Origin: Cryptomeria japonica
Lineage: Eukaryota > Streptophyta > Pinopsida > Cupressales > Cupressaceae
Direction of reading: 5' to 3'
NCBI RefSeq assembly: GCF_030272615.1
Contig: NC_081414.1
Location: 336,181,927-336,245,926, forward strand
Length of the DNA: 64,000 nt
Below the pieces are notes generated by a model, which searched no databases, was not told the DNA's origin, and worked only from the letters and a program-made list of their open reading frames with translations. The position numbers were made by a program, and so were the translations under genes. Of the stretch, positions 1-11,886 are shown in pieces; the first letter of the stretch is position 1, and every line of letters begins with the position of its first letter.

Positions 1-735
1 TTTTTTATTTTAAATTTTTTTATTAAATATAGAATTCTTGTGTCTTATTGTAAAAAATTTAATCAATTTCCACTATGATCTTTGGAAAACATTATACCTG
101 GGATTTTCCTATATCTCTTATTAGTTCCTTAGTTGTCGTGGATATAATCATCCAAATTAATTGAAGCATTATATTTATAAGGAAGAGGATATTAAATCAC
201 AAACCTTTTTCTAAACTTTAGACATTTCTAAGCCTATAAATAAGTTGTGGAAGTCATGAAGCTCCAAGTAGCATCGAATTCATCAATGCTTGTTCCTACA
301 ACACAACTAACCCAAAAATATATATCTGCAATAAAAATTTTGTTAACAAATTTTGTGCATTGATTTAGTTTGCAGGTAAAAATCAAAGGTAAATCGGCTA
401 AAGATTTTCTTATGCCTAGTAGCAGAACAAATCTTCAAAGTGAAATTGGTTTGAATATAATCCAAGTGTTGATTATAGCTTTAATAAAAATCTTCAGCTT
501 TCTCTGCTCTATATTATACAAATATTTTCCCCATTTTGTATGATTTTCTCTTAAGATTTTCTCCTCAAACTATAAAATGGCCACATATATCAAGCCCCGT
601 GAGAAGACAAAAGTCAAAATTTAGACCAGGAGAAAATAATTACAAAATAAAAATACATCAGAAGAAACTGATACAATATCCTGCTGATATTATTAAATAT
701 ATTATGCTAGTTACATTCATCTACTTCTTATATTT
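1..735 (-). repeat. Partial inverted copy of the 2.9-kb array unit
   Basis: This stretch is the reverse complement of the segment at about 3020-3750 in the forward array. For example, GGCCACATATATCAAGCC at 579-596 matches its reverse complement at 3156-3173, and the order of blocks is reversed throughout. The similarity stops near 735, at a point equivalent to the start of the motif ATGAATGTAAC in the forward units. The copy runs off the left edge of the window. The open frame at 536-742 lies in this repeat and has no independent support as a gene. Confidence 0.85.
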
Positions 736-984
736 TTCCTAAAATTTTAGTACTACTGCATTGAAATTTCAAATTTTCATCAAATAGATTTTTTGTTTTC
801 AAAAAACAACTAGTAGCTTAGAAACTACATTAAATTTGCTACAGATTCTCTTCTTACATATTTTTAAAATAATGTTCTTAGCTTATTCAAATTTTCATGT
901 CAAGTTGCATAACTCCGATTTACTGAAATTTCATTGCCACTTAAGGCCCTATTTTGGCCCACCATGATCCTGCACATACCCAAA
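736..984. other. Unassigned junction between inverted and forward array copies
   Basis: AT-rich sequence that matches neither the inverted copy on its left nor the forward unit that begins near 985. I see no gene, terminal repeat or target duplication in it. It may be older DNA at the edge of the array or filler from a rearrangement. Confidence 0.4.
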
Positions 985-1612
985 TGTGCATGTATAATAA
1001 CATCTTTGGTATTTTTTGAAACTTGGATGCTCATTAATGGAGTTGTTTACATAAAAATAGATAAAGAAAGATAACATTAAAGTAAGAAAATGCCACTTTT
1101 GGAAAATGATAAACTTATTAGGGTTGATTAGAGGATTAAGATTATAAAGGCATTCAAATCATATGGGTTGGATAATGTAGTTGGACCAATTATTCCCCAA
1201 ACAAAGTTGGTTGGAGTGTCAAAAAATTACGGTCGATCATATGATAGATGGCTTACGGCTCCTTACAACATTATTGGTATAGCTCAATGGGGGTGCTTTA
1301 CAGATGGCTTAGTTTAGCTTACAATGCATTGTTTTGGGATTATGTTTTTTATGCTGCTATTTAACATCAGTCGATTAGGTGTAGTATTAGAATGTCCTTA
1401 CAGTATTTTTTCAAGTTTGTCAATATTATTTGTATATTTTAGTAGTCCTACTATGTCCTATATAAGGTTGTTCATGCAGTTTCTCTCTTTCTGATATAAG
1501 TTGTTAGTAATATCAGGAACAAGGCCCTATTAATAGAACCTCATATATTATCTCGAAAAAAATTCTAGAACAAACATTTCTAAGGAATTATATTGACATC
1601 TTGACATACAAA

Positions 1613-1912
1613 TTTTTTTTTTTTTTTTTTTTTTATAGGTAATTGGCTAAAGCCTAAATAACTTTTGACTGGAGCTATGAACCAGTGGGGACACAGTAGG
1701 GGGCCCCATCCCCATTACATATCTTTGAATTATTATTATTATTATTATTATTATTATGTTTGATTAGATTGACCCCAAGACCTTCCCCATCCTATGGAAG
1801 GCCAAGAGTCACAACTTAGAATTCCTCTTTAGATGTCCCTATTGGGAGTTGAACTTGGGTCTCCAACATGAGAACCCAGTGTTTTAACCAGTTAAGCTCA
1901 ACCCCTTAGACA
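1613..1912 (-). mobile_element. tRNA-derived SINE
   Basis: The insertion interrupts array unit U0. Read on the minus strand it starts with Pol III promoter boxes: box A TGAGCTTAACTGG (1900-1888) and box B AGTTCAACTCCC (1855-1844), 33 bp apart as in tRNA genes. It ends in a poly(A) tract, seen as the T-run at 1613-1634. A (TTA)n tract lies near 1732-1758. Flanks of about 8-9 bp (ACATACAA at 1605-1612 and 1913-1920) look like the target duplication. Other array units lack this block, which confirms insertion. The family is not assigned. Confidence 0.8.
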
Positions 1913-2589
1913 ACATACAAAAAAAAATCCATTGTCATTGGCGAATTTGTTTACTTTAATGAAGACCTTAAAAAATCTATGAGACATTCTTATGGGTGGG
2001 ATATTTTTGGGCTCCTCTTAACTACATTCAAAGTTTGAAATTTTGGTCAAAAAATACTTATCACAATTGAGTTATACCAATTGATATGCCTTAAATTATT
2101 TATAGGTCTCCGTGCACTTTGTTGGGCAAGTCGCAATTTGGAATTTATTTTTCTATGAATTTGGGAATAAGAGGATCATGTCTGCAAAACAAGAACAAAT
2201 ATATAGGTTAAAAAGAAGAGAAGAATACCAGTTAATCAAGTCAAAAAAGAGGGAAAAATAGTCAAAATGCATCTCGCATACAACTTCAAACAAAACGAAA
2301 TGTCTACTTGAATATTTGTAGCCGAAGTGTCTGTTAGATAACTAGTAAGTTTAGAAAACTACTGTGTCCAGCTTATTTTTTTGGAGAAGACATAAAAAAA
2401 TAGAGAAGAACATGTCCAAATGAACATGCACACATTTTCATCAAACACGATTTCCAGTGTTTGAAATTTTCAACTTGCACATACTTACTTGCACTTGCAA
2501 ATTTCAACTTACACCCACCTACTTGCATTGAATACACATTCAATGCAATAGATTTCTGAAGAGTTTTCTTCTGAAGACTGGTATAATGC

Positions 2590-2841
2590 ATGTTTGCATC
2601 CAAGCAGGCCTCACTGCCAACGTGGTACTTTTCAAACACAAGCATTTTTCCACATCATGTAACTGCTTTCTCTTTTCCCAAGAGTGTTGACCTAGTTTTA
2701 GTTCACATAGGTAAGAAAAGAAAGGCGGTGTGCTTTGTAGATGAGTTCGATGGGAAGTTTCCATTGATCATGTGTGACTCCGGGTATGAGGAGTACAAGA
2801 AGGGCGACACAATATTTAAAGTAATGGCTAAAAGCAAATAA
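2590..2841 (+). other. Short open frame conserved between array units
   Basis: An 83-codon frame whose C-terminal part contains CFVDEFDGKFPL followed by YEEYKKGDTIFKVMAK. The same frame is recognisable in unit U1 after 28511 and in U4 (61214-61402), and it is broken in U2 and U3. I do not recognise the peptide. It may be a remnant of a captured gene or coding region of the ancestral unit, or simply chance openness in a conserved repeat. It lies about 1.2 kb downstream of the unit's TATATAA box. Confidence 0.3.
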
Positions 2842-3125
2842 GGAAAACACACATGAATGCATAGAAGACCTACGTGAAGAAGATGCCAAAATAATTAGGC
2901 GAAGGATGGTGCCATGATAGTAGATATCATGAAAAATTTATTTCACACGAATTTTCAACATTTTCTTTTTCAGGCATCAAACATGACGAGAAAACAATGG
3001 AAATTTCTCCCATATAATAGCCTAAAGGTCAATGAATGTAACCTACATAATATATTAAATAATATCACCAGGATATTATATCATTTTTTATTTATGTGTT
3101 TTTATTTTGTAATTGTTTTCTCCTA

Positions 3126-5560
3126 GCCTCAATTTTGACTTTTGTCTTCTCGTGGGGCTTGATATATGTGGCCATTTTATAGTCTGAGGAGAAAATATTG
3201 AGATAAAATCATACAAAATGGGGAAAATATTTGTATAATATAGAGAAGAGAAACCTAAAGATTTTTGTAAAAGCTATAATCAACACTTGGATTATCTTCA
3301 AACCAATTTCACTTTGAAGATTTGTTTTGCTGCTGGGCATAAGAAAATCTTCAATCGATTTACCTTTGATTTTCAGCTGCAAATTAAAGTAGTGCACAAA
3401 ATTTTTATTACAGGTATATATTTTTTGGTTAGTTGTGCTGTAGGAACAAGCATTGATGAATTCAGAGCTACTTGGAGCTTCATGACTTCCACAACTTATT
3501 TATAGGCTTAAAAATGTCTAAAGTTTAGAAAATGGTTTGTGATTTAATATCCTCTTCCTTCTCATAAATATAATGCTTCAATTAAATTTGGATGATTCTA
3601 TCCACGACAACTAAGGAACTAATAAGAGATATAGAAAAATCCCAGGTATAATGTTTTTCAAAGATCATAGTGGAAATTGCTTAAATTTTTTACAATAAGA
3701 CACAAAAATTCTTTATTTAATAAAAAGTTTTGAAGTAAAAAAATCCTCACCATAGACAATGTGATTAAAAGAAATGTGTACTTATATTTTCCCAAAAAAA
3801 AAAATATTTTCAGAAGGGTTATAATTATTGTGCTAATCGTGATTTATGGATTTGGATTCAAAACTAGAGGAAATAATAATTCAGGGATTAAATAAGTGCA
3901 ACGTTTGTTGTTGTATTTTGTTGCAAGTCTCTATGTGACGTGTGGCAATTAGTGGAAAAGTCATGTGTGGCATCTGTTCATCCATATTTTGCATTCAAAG
4001 ATAACATTTGCCAAAAGATTCTTGTAAATGAGGTTTTGTCCTTCAAAATGCGTCGAAACCCCTCTATCAATTGGAATCGCTTCAAGTTGTTTATCAATAT
4101 TAGCTATTTTATGGAATTTTCCATCTTTCAAGGTCACATAATCTGTGCATGTTTAATAACATCTCTGGTATTTTGGGAAACTTGGATGCTCATTAATGCA
4201 ATTTTTTACATAAAAATAGATACATAATGCTCACATTTAAGTAAGTAAATGCCACTTTTGGAAAATGATAAACTTGTTTGGGTTGTTCAGAGGATTAAGA
4301 TTATAAAGGTGTTCAAATCATATGGGTTGGATAATGTAGTTGGACCTATTAGTCCCTAAATGGTGTTGGTTGGAGTCTCTAAAATTTATATTAGGGCATA
4401 TGATAGATGGCTTGCAACTCCTCACAACATTAATGGTATAGCTGAATGGGGGTGCTTCACATATGGCTTAGTTTAGCTTACAATGTATTGTTTTGGGTAT
4501 ATTTTTTTATGCTACTATTTAACATCAACTAATTAGGTGTAGCAGTAGAATGTCCTTACATTATTTTTTCAAGTTTGTCAATATTATTTGTATATATTAG
4601 TAGTCCTCATATGTCCTATATAAGGGTTGTTCAAGCAATTTCTATATTTCTAATCTAAGTTGTTAGTAATCTAAGGAATGAGGCCCTATTAATAGAACCT
4701 CATATATTATCTCAAAAAAAAATTCTAGAACAAACGTTTCTAAGGAATTATATGGTCATCTTGACATGCACAAAATTTCCATTGTCATTGGAGATTTTTT
4801 TACTTTAATGAAGGCCTCAAAAAATCTGTGAGACATTGTTATGGGTGGGATGTTTTTTGGGCTCCTCTTAACTACATTCAAAGTTTGAAACTTTTGTCAA
4901 AATGCTTATCACAATTGAGTTAGCCCAATCAATATGTCTTAAATTACTTATACATCTCTATCCACTTTGTTGGGCAGGTCACAATTTGGATTTCAAATCA
5001 AACAATCTATTTTTTTCATCTTAAGAAAAAAAAATTCTATGCATTTGGGAATAAGAGGGTCATGTCTGCAAAACAAGAACAAATATATAGGTTTAAAAGA
5101 AGGGAAGAACATCAATTAATCAAGTCAAAAAATAGGAAAAATAGTCAAAAGAGGGAAAAAATAGTCAAAATGCATCTCACATACAACTTCAAACAAAATG
5201 AAATGTCTATTTGAATATTTGTAGCCGAAGTGTCTGTTAGATAACTGGTAAGTTCATATAACTACTATGTCCACCTTATTTTTTTTGGATAAGACAGAAA
5301 AAACAGAGAAGACCATGTCCACATGAACATGCACACATTTCCATCAGACACGATTTCCATTGTTTGAAAATTTCAACTTACACATACTTACTTGCACTTG
5401 CAAGTTTCAACTTACACCCACCTACTTGCATTCATTACGCATTCAATGCACTAGAATTCTGAAGGGTTTTCTTCTGAAGATTGGTATAATACATGTTTGC
5501 ATCCAAGTGGGCCTCACTGCCAACGTGGTACTTTTCAAATGCAAGCATTTTTTCCACATC
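3126..5560 (+). repeat. Array unit U1, left part
   Basis: Full-length unit counted from the anchor GCCTCAATTTTGAC. It contains in order the AGCTACTTGGAGCTTCATGAC block (3465), the CTCACCATAGACAATG block (3747), the GTCATGTGTGGCATCTGTTC block (3960), a TATATAA box at 4617-4623 and the TTTTCCACATCATGTA block (5550-5565). There the LTR element 5566-28505 interrupts it. The unit resumes at 28506. With the insertion removed the distance to the next anchor is about 2.9 kb. Confidence 0.88.
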
Positions 5561-5565
5561 ATGTA

Positions 5566-6272
5566 TGTTAGGAAAATGGTGTTGTACACCTTGCATAATA
5601 ATGTATTATTGTTGTATTATTTTATTATTGTGTGAGGTGGACATGAAATTATATTGTAATATCATATTGTATTGTTGCACCTAAGATCACCTAGATGGAC
5701 GTGCAACATGAAGAGATTGTCTTGGAATATTCTTTAGCCACTTGATGATTTGTACTGACACATTGGTATTGTTATATTATATTCATTTAATATTGGGGAA
5801 TGCAATTATGATGATGTACCCAATATAAAATGTGGGTCAAGGGTAGGTTGGAAAATATTATATTTTATTATCACATGGTTTTGATGTAATACCACTTGGT
5901 GGTTTTATGGGAGCTTGTGTTTATAAAAACAACTACAAGGCTAGTTATTTGGGTTAGCTAGGTTAATATTTGTGAAGAAGGAAGCATGGCATGGGATGTG
6001 TGGATTAATGCTTGGTCACATGGAGTGCTTGGTTATGGCTAGGTTTTTGAAGGCTTTCCATATTTGTATTGTAATGGGTGCATTGTTGGTAATACATGGT
6101 GGATGATGCTTTTGGAAGATGGGTTTTTCCCTCATGAGGGTTTTCCCATGATATATCTTGTGTCACATTTTCATGGGTATGTTGTCTATTCTTTGCTTAT
6201 GACTTCTATGTGTTAATTTGATTAAAATTTTATGTTGAAATTGTCATAAAGTTGATTGCAAGTTTTCTTACA
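5566..6272 (+). repeat. 5' LTR of the LARD-like element
   Basis: A 707-bp direct repeat of 10643-11092 plus 28224-28505. It runs from TGTTAGGAAAATGG to TTTTCTTACA. By eye the two copies differ at roughly one base in ten, so the insertion is old. It preserves the uninterrupted sequence (CATGGGATGTGTGGATT, 5989-6005) that marks the empty site of the DNA transposon in the sister LTR. Confidence 0.9.
5922..5928 (+). promoter_or_regulatory. TATA box in the 5' LTR
   Basis: TATAAAA inside the LTR, matched by TATAAAA in the 3' LTR near 11015. Position and conservation fit the Pol II promoter of the element, defining the U3/R boundary some 30 bp downstream. Confidence 0.55.
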
Positions 6273-6274
6273 AG

Positions 6275-6286
6275 TGGTATCAGAGC
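6275..6286 (+). other. Primer-binding site (initiator tRNA-Met type)
   Basis: TGGTATCAGAGC begins two bases after the 5' LTR. This is the standard complement to the 3' end of plant initiator methionine tRNA, used to prime minus-strand synthesis, and it is the same site as in the copia element at 19771. Confidence 0.9.
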
Positions 6287-9200
6287 TATTGGTTTAATGG
6301 TGTTTATAACCCTACTTGGAATCCATGAATGCATGAAAGAATGAAAAGACAAGGAAAGATATATGGTTTTCCAGGTTGTTATTGTAGATCTATGTTATTT
6401 GGGTTTGTTGTTATGATAGGTTGTTTGCAGAATTGGGGTTGGAAGAATTTTGGTCAATCTAGGGCATCATTGAAAACTACTTTGAATGAGGGTTTGAGGG
6501 GTGAGCTTTCATATTTGGCCTTGTGGGACAAAACGGACCTCATGGATGGATCCAGGTTGCTCAGGAGATGAAAATTGATATATAATTTGCCCTATTTTGT
6601 CACAGTAGAAATAATTGCAAAAAAAAAATTTAGAATCACAGCCATCAAATTTATGATAGCGTCTGCAGAGAATAAATATATATATATTTTTCCTGTCAGC
6701 AAAATTCAAAATTTACCTGCAAAATTTCTTTTTAAAAAATAATATATGCGGGGGCGCTTTTAAAAAAAAGCAAATTGAAAAAAAATAAATTAAATTGTAT
6801 TGAGTAGGGGTCAAGCCACCACCCCCAACCTCGTACCCTCACTTGCAGTTGACGACAAATGTAGTACCTACTGACAACAAGTGCCGACAATACCTACTAC
6901 TGGCAGGGACCCCGACCCACCACCATCATGGTTAGGATGCCACCATCGGTGGTCCCAACTACCGTGTGGTGGTAAAATCAAATACTGCCATGTTCAAAAA
7001 AATTAAATGTCGACGAAATTTTAAAAAAAAAATCTACCATGTATAATTATTAAACATTTTTTCATGTTTGAAATATTTGAAAAATTATTAAATTGCCATA
7101 GTATATTAATTTTTAACTTTAAATTTATAATTTTGATAATTATAAACTTCAGATTTAAAGCTTTAATACAAATTTGGAAGATGGGTGGTGGGGTTCGACC
7201 AATGGGCCCCACCCAGAAATTGATTTTTTATTTTTAAAATTGGAAATCTTATTGTCCAATTGGTGAAAAAAAATGGAAAATGGAATTTAGGGAAATTGAA
7301 TTTTTTTTTAAGTCCACGTGTTCTCATATAGCGAAATTGGACATTTTCTTCCAATTGGCATAACTTTCACCCGGGGAGTCTGTTTTTCAACTTCTTATAC
7401 TCATTGGAGACGTGATTCTAAGCACTATCATTTGGTATAGGTTTGGCTCAGTGATTTTGGTTATTTTGACATGTTTTTGGAGCCTATAAGCCAGATTTTC
7501 TTTGTTACAAGGTTTTGGTCATAATTTTTGCATACGGAATCGGATTTTGGATTTTGAATAGGCATTGGAGAGCATGTTCAATTGAATATAGTGTGGTGTT
7601 ATTTTATTAGTTTGATGGGTATGGAGAGGTGTGTAATTGTTTGATCACTTGTATGTTCTTGAGATTTGGGGTGTAAGTGTGAGTGCATCTGGACGAGTCA
7701 AGGAACATAACCTTTAGGGAGTGCATATTTTCATTGGATATTTATGATGATATAGATTATCAGATTAGTGCTTCCTTGGTACAGGTTTACAAGTATTTTT
7801 TTTAAGAGTTGGACTTTGATGATGATAGGTACACATGTTGTCTTTAGTTTTAGGACATGGTTGGACATGTTTTGAGACTTGGAGTTTTATGTGCATGATA
7901 GTTGGATGCAGGTGATGTTTATGGTGTCATGGGTATGCAAGTACATGTTTTGCATGGACACGACATAGTCATGTTTGTGGTGATTTGGTTTGATGTTGGG
8001 AGGTTGTTGATTATCTCCTTGATGCTTATTTAGTTCCTTTGACTATGGTACTTGATTGTGGACATGTTTACCAAATCAGATCGGATGGTGATTTGGTGTT
8101 TGATTCATGTTGTCTGCATGATTATTCTCTTTGATATCTCAATTTGTAGTTTACTAATGTGATGATGGGTTTGCATGTTTAGTGATATCTACGAGTTATT
8201 TGATTGGTAGGTTTGAGCTCACCTATTTAGTTGCAGTGGGATGGATCGGATGTGGACTATCTATATCCACCAAGTTTGATTCATTATGGTGCATAATCCT
8301 TAGTTGACCTTGTTTGTGGTCATTTGTGCATTGGTATGGTTGTTTTGAGATGAGAGGATGGATGATGTTATAGTACTTGGATAGTTGGTATGGGACTTGT
8401 AGTATGTATTTGATCACGATGTCATGATAGCTTTGTTATTTATTTGATTGTACTTTCAGTTGGAGCTTTTGATAGTGATGATTATACTTTTAGTGGGAGT
8501 TTTTGATAGTGATGAGTTGGTGGTGTAGGATTTATTCTTGATTGGTGGTTTGTTGGTGGTGATTGTATCTTCTTGATATGGAGTTCATGATTTACTTGTT
8601 ACTATTGACATTTTAGTTGATGTGTGTAGACCTATATGTCCTTCAATTAGGAGATGGTTTATCATGATGCTATGGAGAGCTTGGTATCAACGTTCAATGG
8701 GAGCTTGTAGCAGTGATGTGTATTCACCATTGGATGGTGGATGATCTTCTTACTGTGTAGATGATTGGAGGATGTCTTAGATCCTATTGTTGCAGAAGGG
8801 TCTTTCACATTTGCGGGTACACTTGTAAGAGATGGTTATCTTCATGTTATTTGAGGATGTTTGCATCTTGAGGACTCACGGAGTTCTTGGTATAGATGTG
8901 GTTTTATGCTTTCATTTGACATGTTTATCCTTGTTTGGATGGATTATATTATGTCATGGTACACTTTTGATGTGCATTTAGAGTCTTGGCATGATATGGT
9001 TTTTTTATATGTTCATATGGAGCATGTTATCTCTTTGAGATGGATTAGATCATGTTGTCATGTTTATGTTCTTGATTCGGCTATTGTAGCTTTGACATTA
9101 GTCTTGGTGGTTCTCTTTGTATTGAGTGTATGATCATTTGCTCGATACTTCATGATGATGCTATGTTGCATTTGGAGATTGACATGGATTGATCGGTTAC

Positions 9201-10630
9201 AAGTACTTGTGGATACTTGGAGGATGTTGGTGATGCTAGTAGTCACTTGTGATTAGAGGCATGTGTTGAGGCAGGTTGTTGTTTCAGTTGGAAGTTTGAG
9301 GAGAATTCACCTGGTTTATGGATTGAGAGGAGGTTGTTCTTAGTGTGAATCATGATGACCTTGATAGCTTGATGAGAATTCTCGTTCCCCACTCTTGGTC
9401 TACTCGGCGGTTTACTACTTGAGAGGTATTGCCCAATGTTTCCTTTTAGGTGCATTATGTTTATGCTTATCTTTCATGATATGGATCTTGAGCTATGGAG
9501 ATGTTTATTTCTAGAGGGTTCATTTGAGAGATGTATGGCATTGGTTATCTCCTTGTGCATTTAAGTTATTATTATGATGGTGGCAGTCATTGATATTAGT
9601 TTGGGAAATGGTTTATTGGGTGTATTCCCTAGGCTTGGGAATGGATATTTAGTTTGATATTCTTGGTTATGAGAGGCTTACATCCATGTTGATTACATGT
9701 TATATATGTTGGTTTTGTCCAAGGGAATGAATGGTATTTGGGTGTTGTTATTCTTTTCATGTGGGGTTTCATGGAGGAGATCATACTTGACACAATTAGC
9801 ATTTAGAGGTGTGTGTAGAAGGACATACTACATGATTTGATTTGCAGTGTTTCTCTCTTTGTTTTAGTTATCTTCCTAGATGTTTGTATTCACATTACAT
9901 TGGCTGGAGGTTGTTTGAAGCTATGTATTCACTGGTTTTGTGTTCATGTTTTGTCATGTAGGAGATGGCATAGAGGTTCCTTTATCTCTTTGTTTTGTTA
10001 GTGTGGAGAACATGGGAGAATGTTGGGGACATGATGTGAGAGTGGTGCTTGCAGGTTATCAGTTTACATGATGTTCATATTGATGTGGATGTTCTTGATA
10101 CTACATGGTTTCACTTCTATGATATGTTGTTAGTGGATTCATTTTTGATATTGACATTACCTATGTAGTGGGAGTTCCTTGGTGTACATACGTGGTAGGT
10201 ATTGCACTTGGGGTTTATGGTTGCATGTTATAGGTTGCATATGTCGATGAGATGTTATTCACTTGGTTTGTATGCCTTGGAGGCATGTATAGTTGATGTG
10301 TTAGCACTTGTTGTGGGTGTTATTTCAGCTATGTAAATAGCTACCTTTGTATTAGTGTTTGTGTTCAAATATCAGTTAGTGCAGGACTTATCATTTGTTG
10401 TGACAAATTGTGTGGCTTTTTCTTTGGATGGCCTTTTCATGTCCAGTGGCAGTGGCATGATGGAGGGTGGGAGCATTCATGTATGAGATGGTGGTCACTT
10501 TGTTTCTTATTGCAGGTATCTTGATGGAGCACATGGAGCACTTGGATTCCATGATGGTATATGTGCATGGAGAGATCAACCTCTTGTTTGTGTGACCGAT
10601 TTCTTCTTGGCCCTTATGCAATATATACAA
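6287..10630 (+). other. Internal domain of the LARD-like element, no coding capacity seen
   Basis: About 4.3 kb with only short frames (80 and 90 codons at most on +) that show no retroelement motif. From about 7400 to 10630 the + strand is rich in T and G and poor in C, an unusual strand asymmetry relative to the neighbours. A C- and A-richer patch lies at about 6790-6960. No terminal repeats of another element are visible inside. The function is presumably structural, as RNA for packaging, which is inference. Confidence 0.6.
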
Positions 10631-10642
10631 CAAGTGGGAGAA
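10631..10642 (+). other. Polypurine tract
   Basis: CAAGTGGGAGAA directly before the 3' LTR primes plus-strand synthesis. The core CAAGTGGGAGA is identical to the tract of the copia element at 23841, which suggests a related helper. Confidence 0.8.
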
Positions 10643-11092
10643 TGTTGGGAAAATGGTGTTGTACACCTTGCATAATAATATTTTATTGTTGTATTATTTT
10701 ATTATTGTGTGAGGTGGACATGGAATTATATTGTAATATCATATTGTATTGTTTCACCTAGGAGCACCTAGATGGGTGTGCAACATGTAGAGATTCCCTT
10801 GGAATATTCTTGTACCCACTTGATGAGTTGTACTGACACATTGGTATTGTTATATTGTATTTATTTAATATTGGGGAATGTAATTGTGATGATGTACCAA
10901 ATATTAAATGTGGATCAAGGATAGGTAGGAATAATATTATATTTTATTGTCACGTGGTTTTGGGCACATGGTTTTGATGCAATACCACTTGGTGGTTTTG
11001 TGGGAGCTTGAGTTTATAAAAGAAACCACAAGGTTAGTTGTTTGGGTTAGCTAGGTTAGCATTTGTGAAAGAGGAAGCATGGCATGGGATGT
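10643..11092 (+). repeat. 3' LTR of the LARD-like element, first part
   Basis: Begins TGTTGGGAAAATGG and tracks the 5' LTR until CATGGGATGT, where the DNA transposon starts. It includes a 12-bp-scale local duplication not in the 5' LTR (the phrase TGGTTTTG appears twice near 10957-10978). ATGT at 11089-11092 is the left target-site copy of the DNA transposon. Confidence 0.88.
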
Positions 11093-11119
11093 GGGTGAAC
11101 TCGCAATAATGGTTCCCAC
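11093..11119 (+). repeat. Left terminal inverted repeat of the DNA transposon
   Basis: It matches the reverse complement of 28193-28219 at 21 of 27 positions, with the inner 13 bases (TAATGGTTCCCAC) perfect. Both termini begin GGG. The likeness continues as CTTT..GCC a few bases further in. Confidence 0.85.
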
Positions 11120-11886
11120 TTTTTTGCCACTTTTGACACTGAGATGAACATTTTTAAAATAATCTTCAACTTCCGAGAACTATAACTTTTAAACTATTAA
11201 AATTTTGAAGATGATGTAAATTAGTGATTTGTAGCATTTTGTCTATAGATTCTATATATATTTTTTTCAAATTTTTTTGAAGTATTTTTTATTTTATTTT
11301 TCCATCTCCCTCAAAAAGTAGTTTTTTACAACAAACTACATATTTTAAGAGTGATGTGCCTCCTGAAATGCATAACTTTTTTTATATAAATGATAAAAAC
11401 TCAGTTCATTCAAATTTTGGTTTGTGACATCAATATCGAGGTCTTGCAGTTGGTTTGCTAGTGATATGTTAAATATTTTTCATTTTATTAAGTTTTGAAG
11501 TCCAACTAGTCATAATTCAGACATAGGTTTAAGTTTGAAAACATAACTTGTTCTATATATATCAAAATTCAATTTTATTTTTTTTGTTAGAAAGAAGACA
11601 TAGGGCATAGATATTTTTAGAATTTTTTTGAATTATTTTCCTATTTTTCCCAATGCATTGAACAGAGAAGTTCATGTTCGGTGAAAAACCAAAATTCCAT
11701 AAAATTAAAAAAATAAGAACATAATAAATTCACAATGTAATAAAACTATACTCATTGGAAAGCTTGCTCCAAGTACTACCATTTAATATTTTTGGGTTAT
11801 CAAGATTATTTCATTTGTGCCTTGAACCAGAGGTCCGAAGGCAAACATTCCTTAGAACTCTGAAATTTTTTGGGAGAGACCTGTAA

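Larger units (their letters stand above)
985..3125 (+). repeat. Array unit U0 (5'-truncated 2.9-kb repeat)
   Basis: This is the first forward unit, entered about a third of the way through. It shares ordered blocks with the later units: the ACTTGGATGCTCATTAATGG block, a TATATAA box at 1459-1465, the AACAAGAACAAATATATAGG block near 2190, and the end block CCCATATAATAGCCTAAAGG near 3010. A SINE interrupts it at 1613-1912. No long open frame is conserved, but a short one at 2590-2841 recurs in other units. Confidence 0.85.

Noticed and set aside
536-742. Open frame of 68 codons at the left edge
   Set aside because: It lies in the inverted repeat copy and is not open in other copies.
1844-1912. 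A tRNA gene
   Set aside because: Box A and box B are present, but there is no foldable acceptor stem, and the unit ends in poly(A) with target duplications. It is a SINE head.
6329-6571. Gag remnant in the LARD-like element
   Set aside because: The 80-codon frame lacks a gag motif or zinc knuckle, and nothing follows it.
8861-9133. A 90-codon gene in the LARD-like element
   Set aside because: The frame falls in the C-poor region, where stop codons are unevenly distributed. It has no motif.
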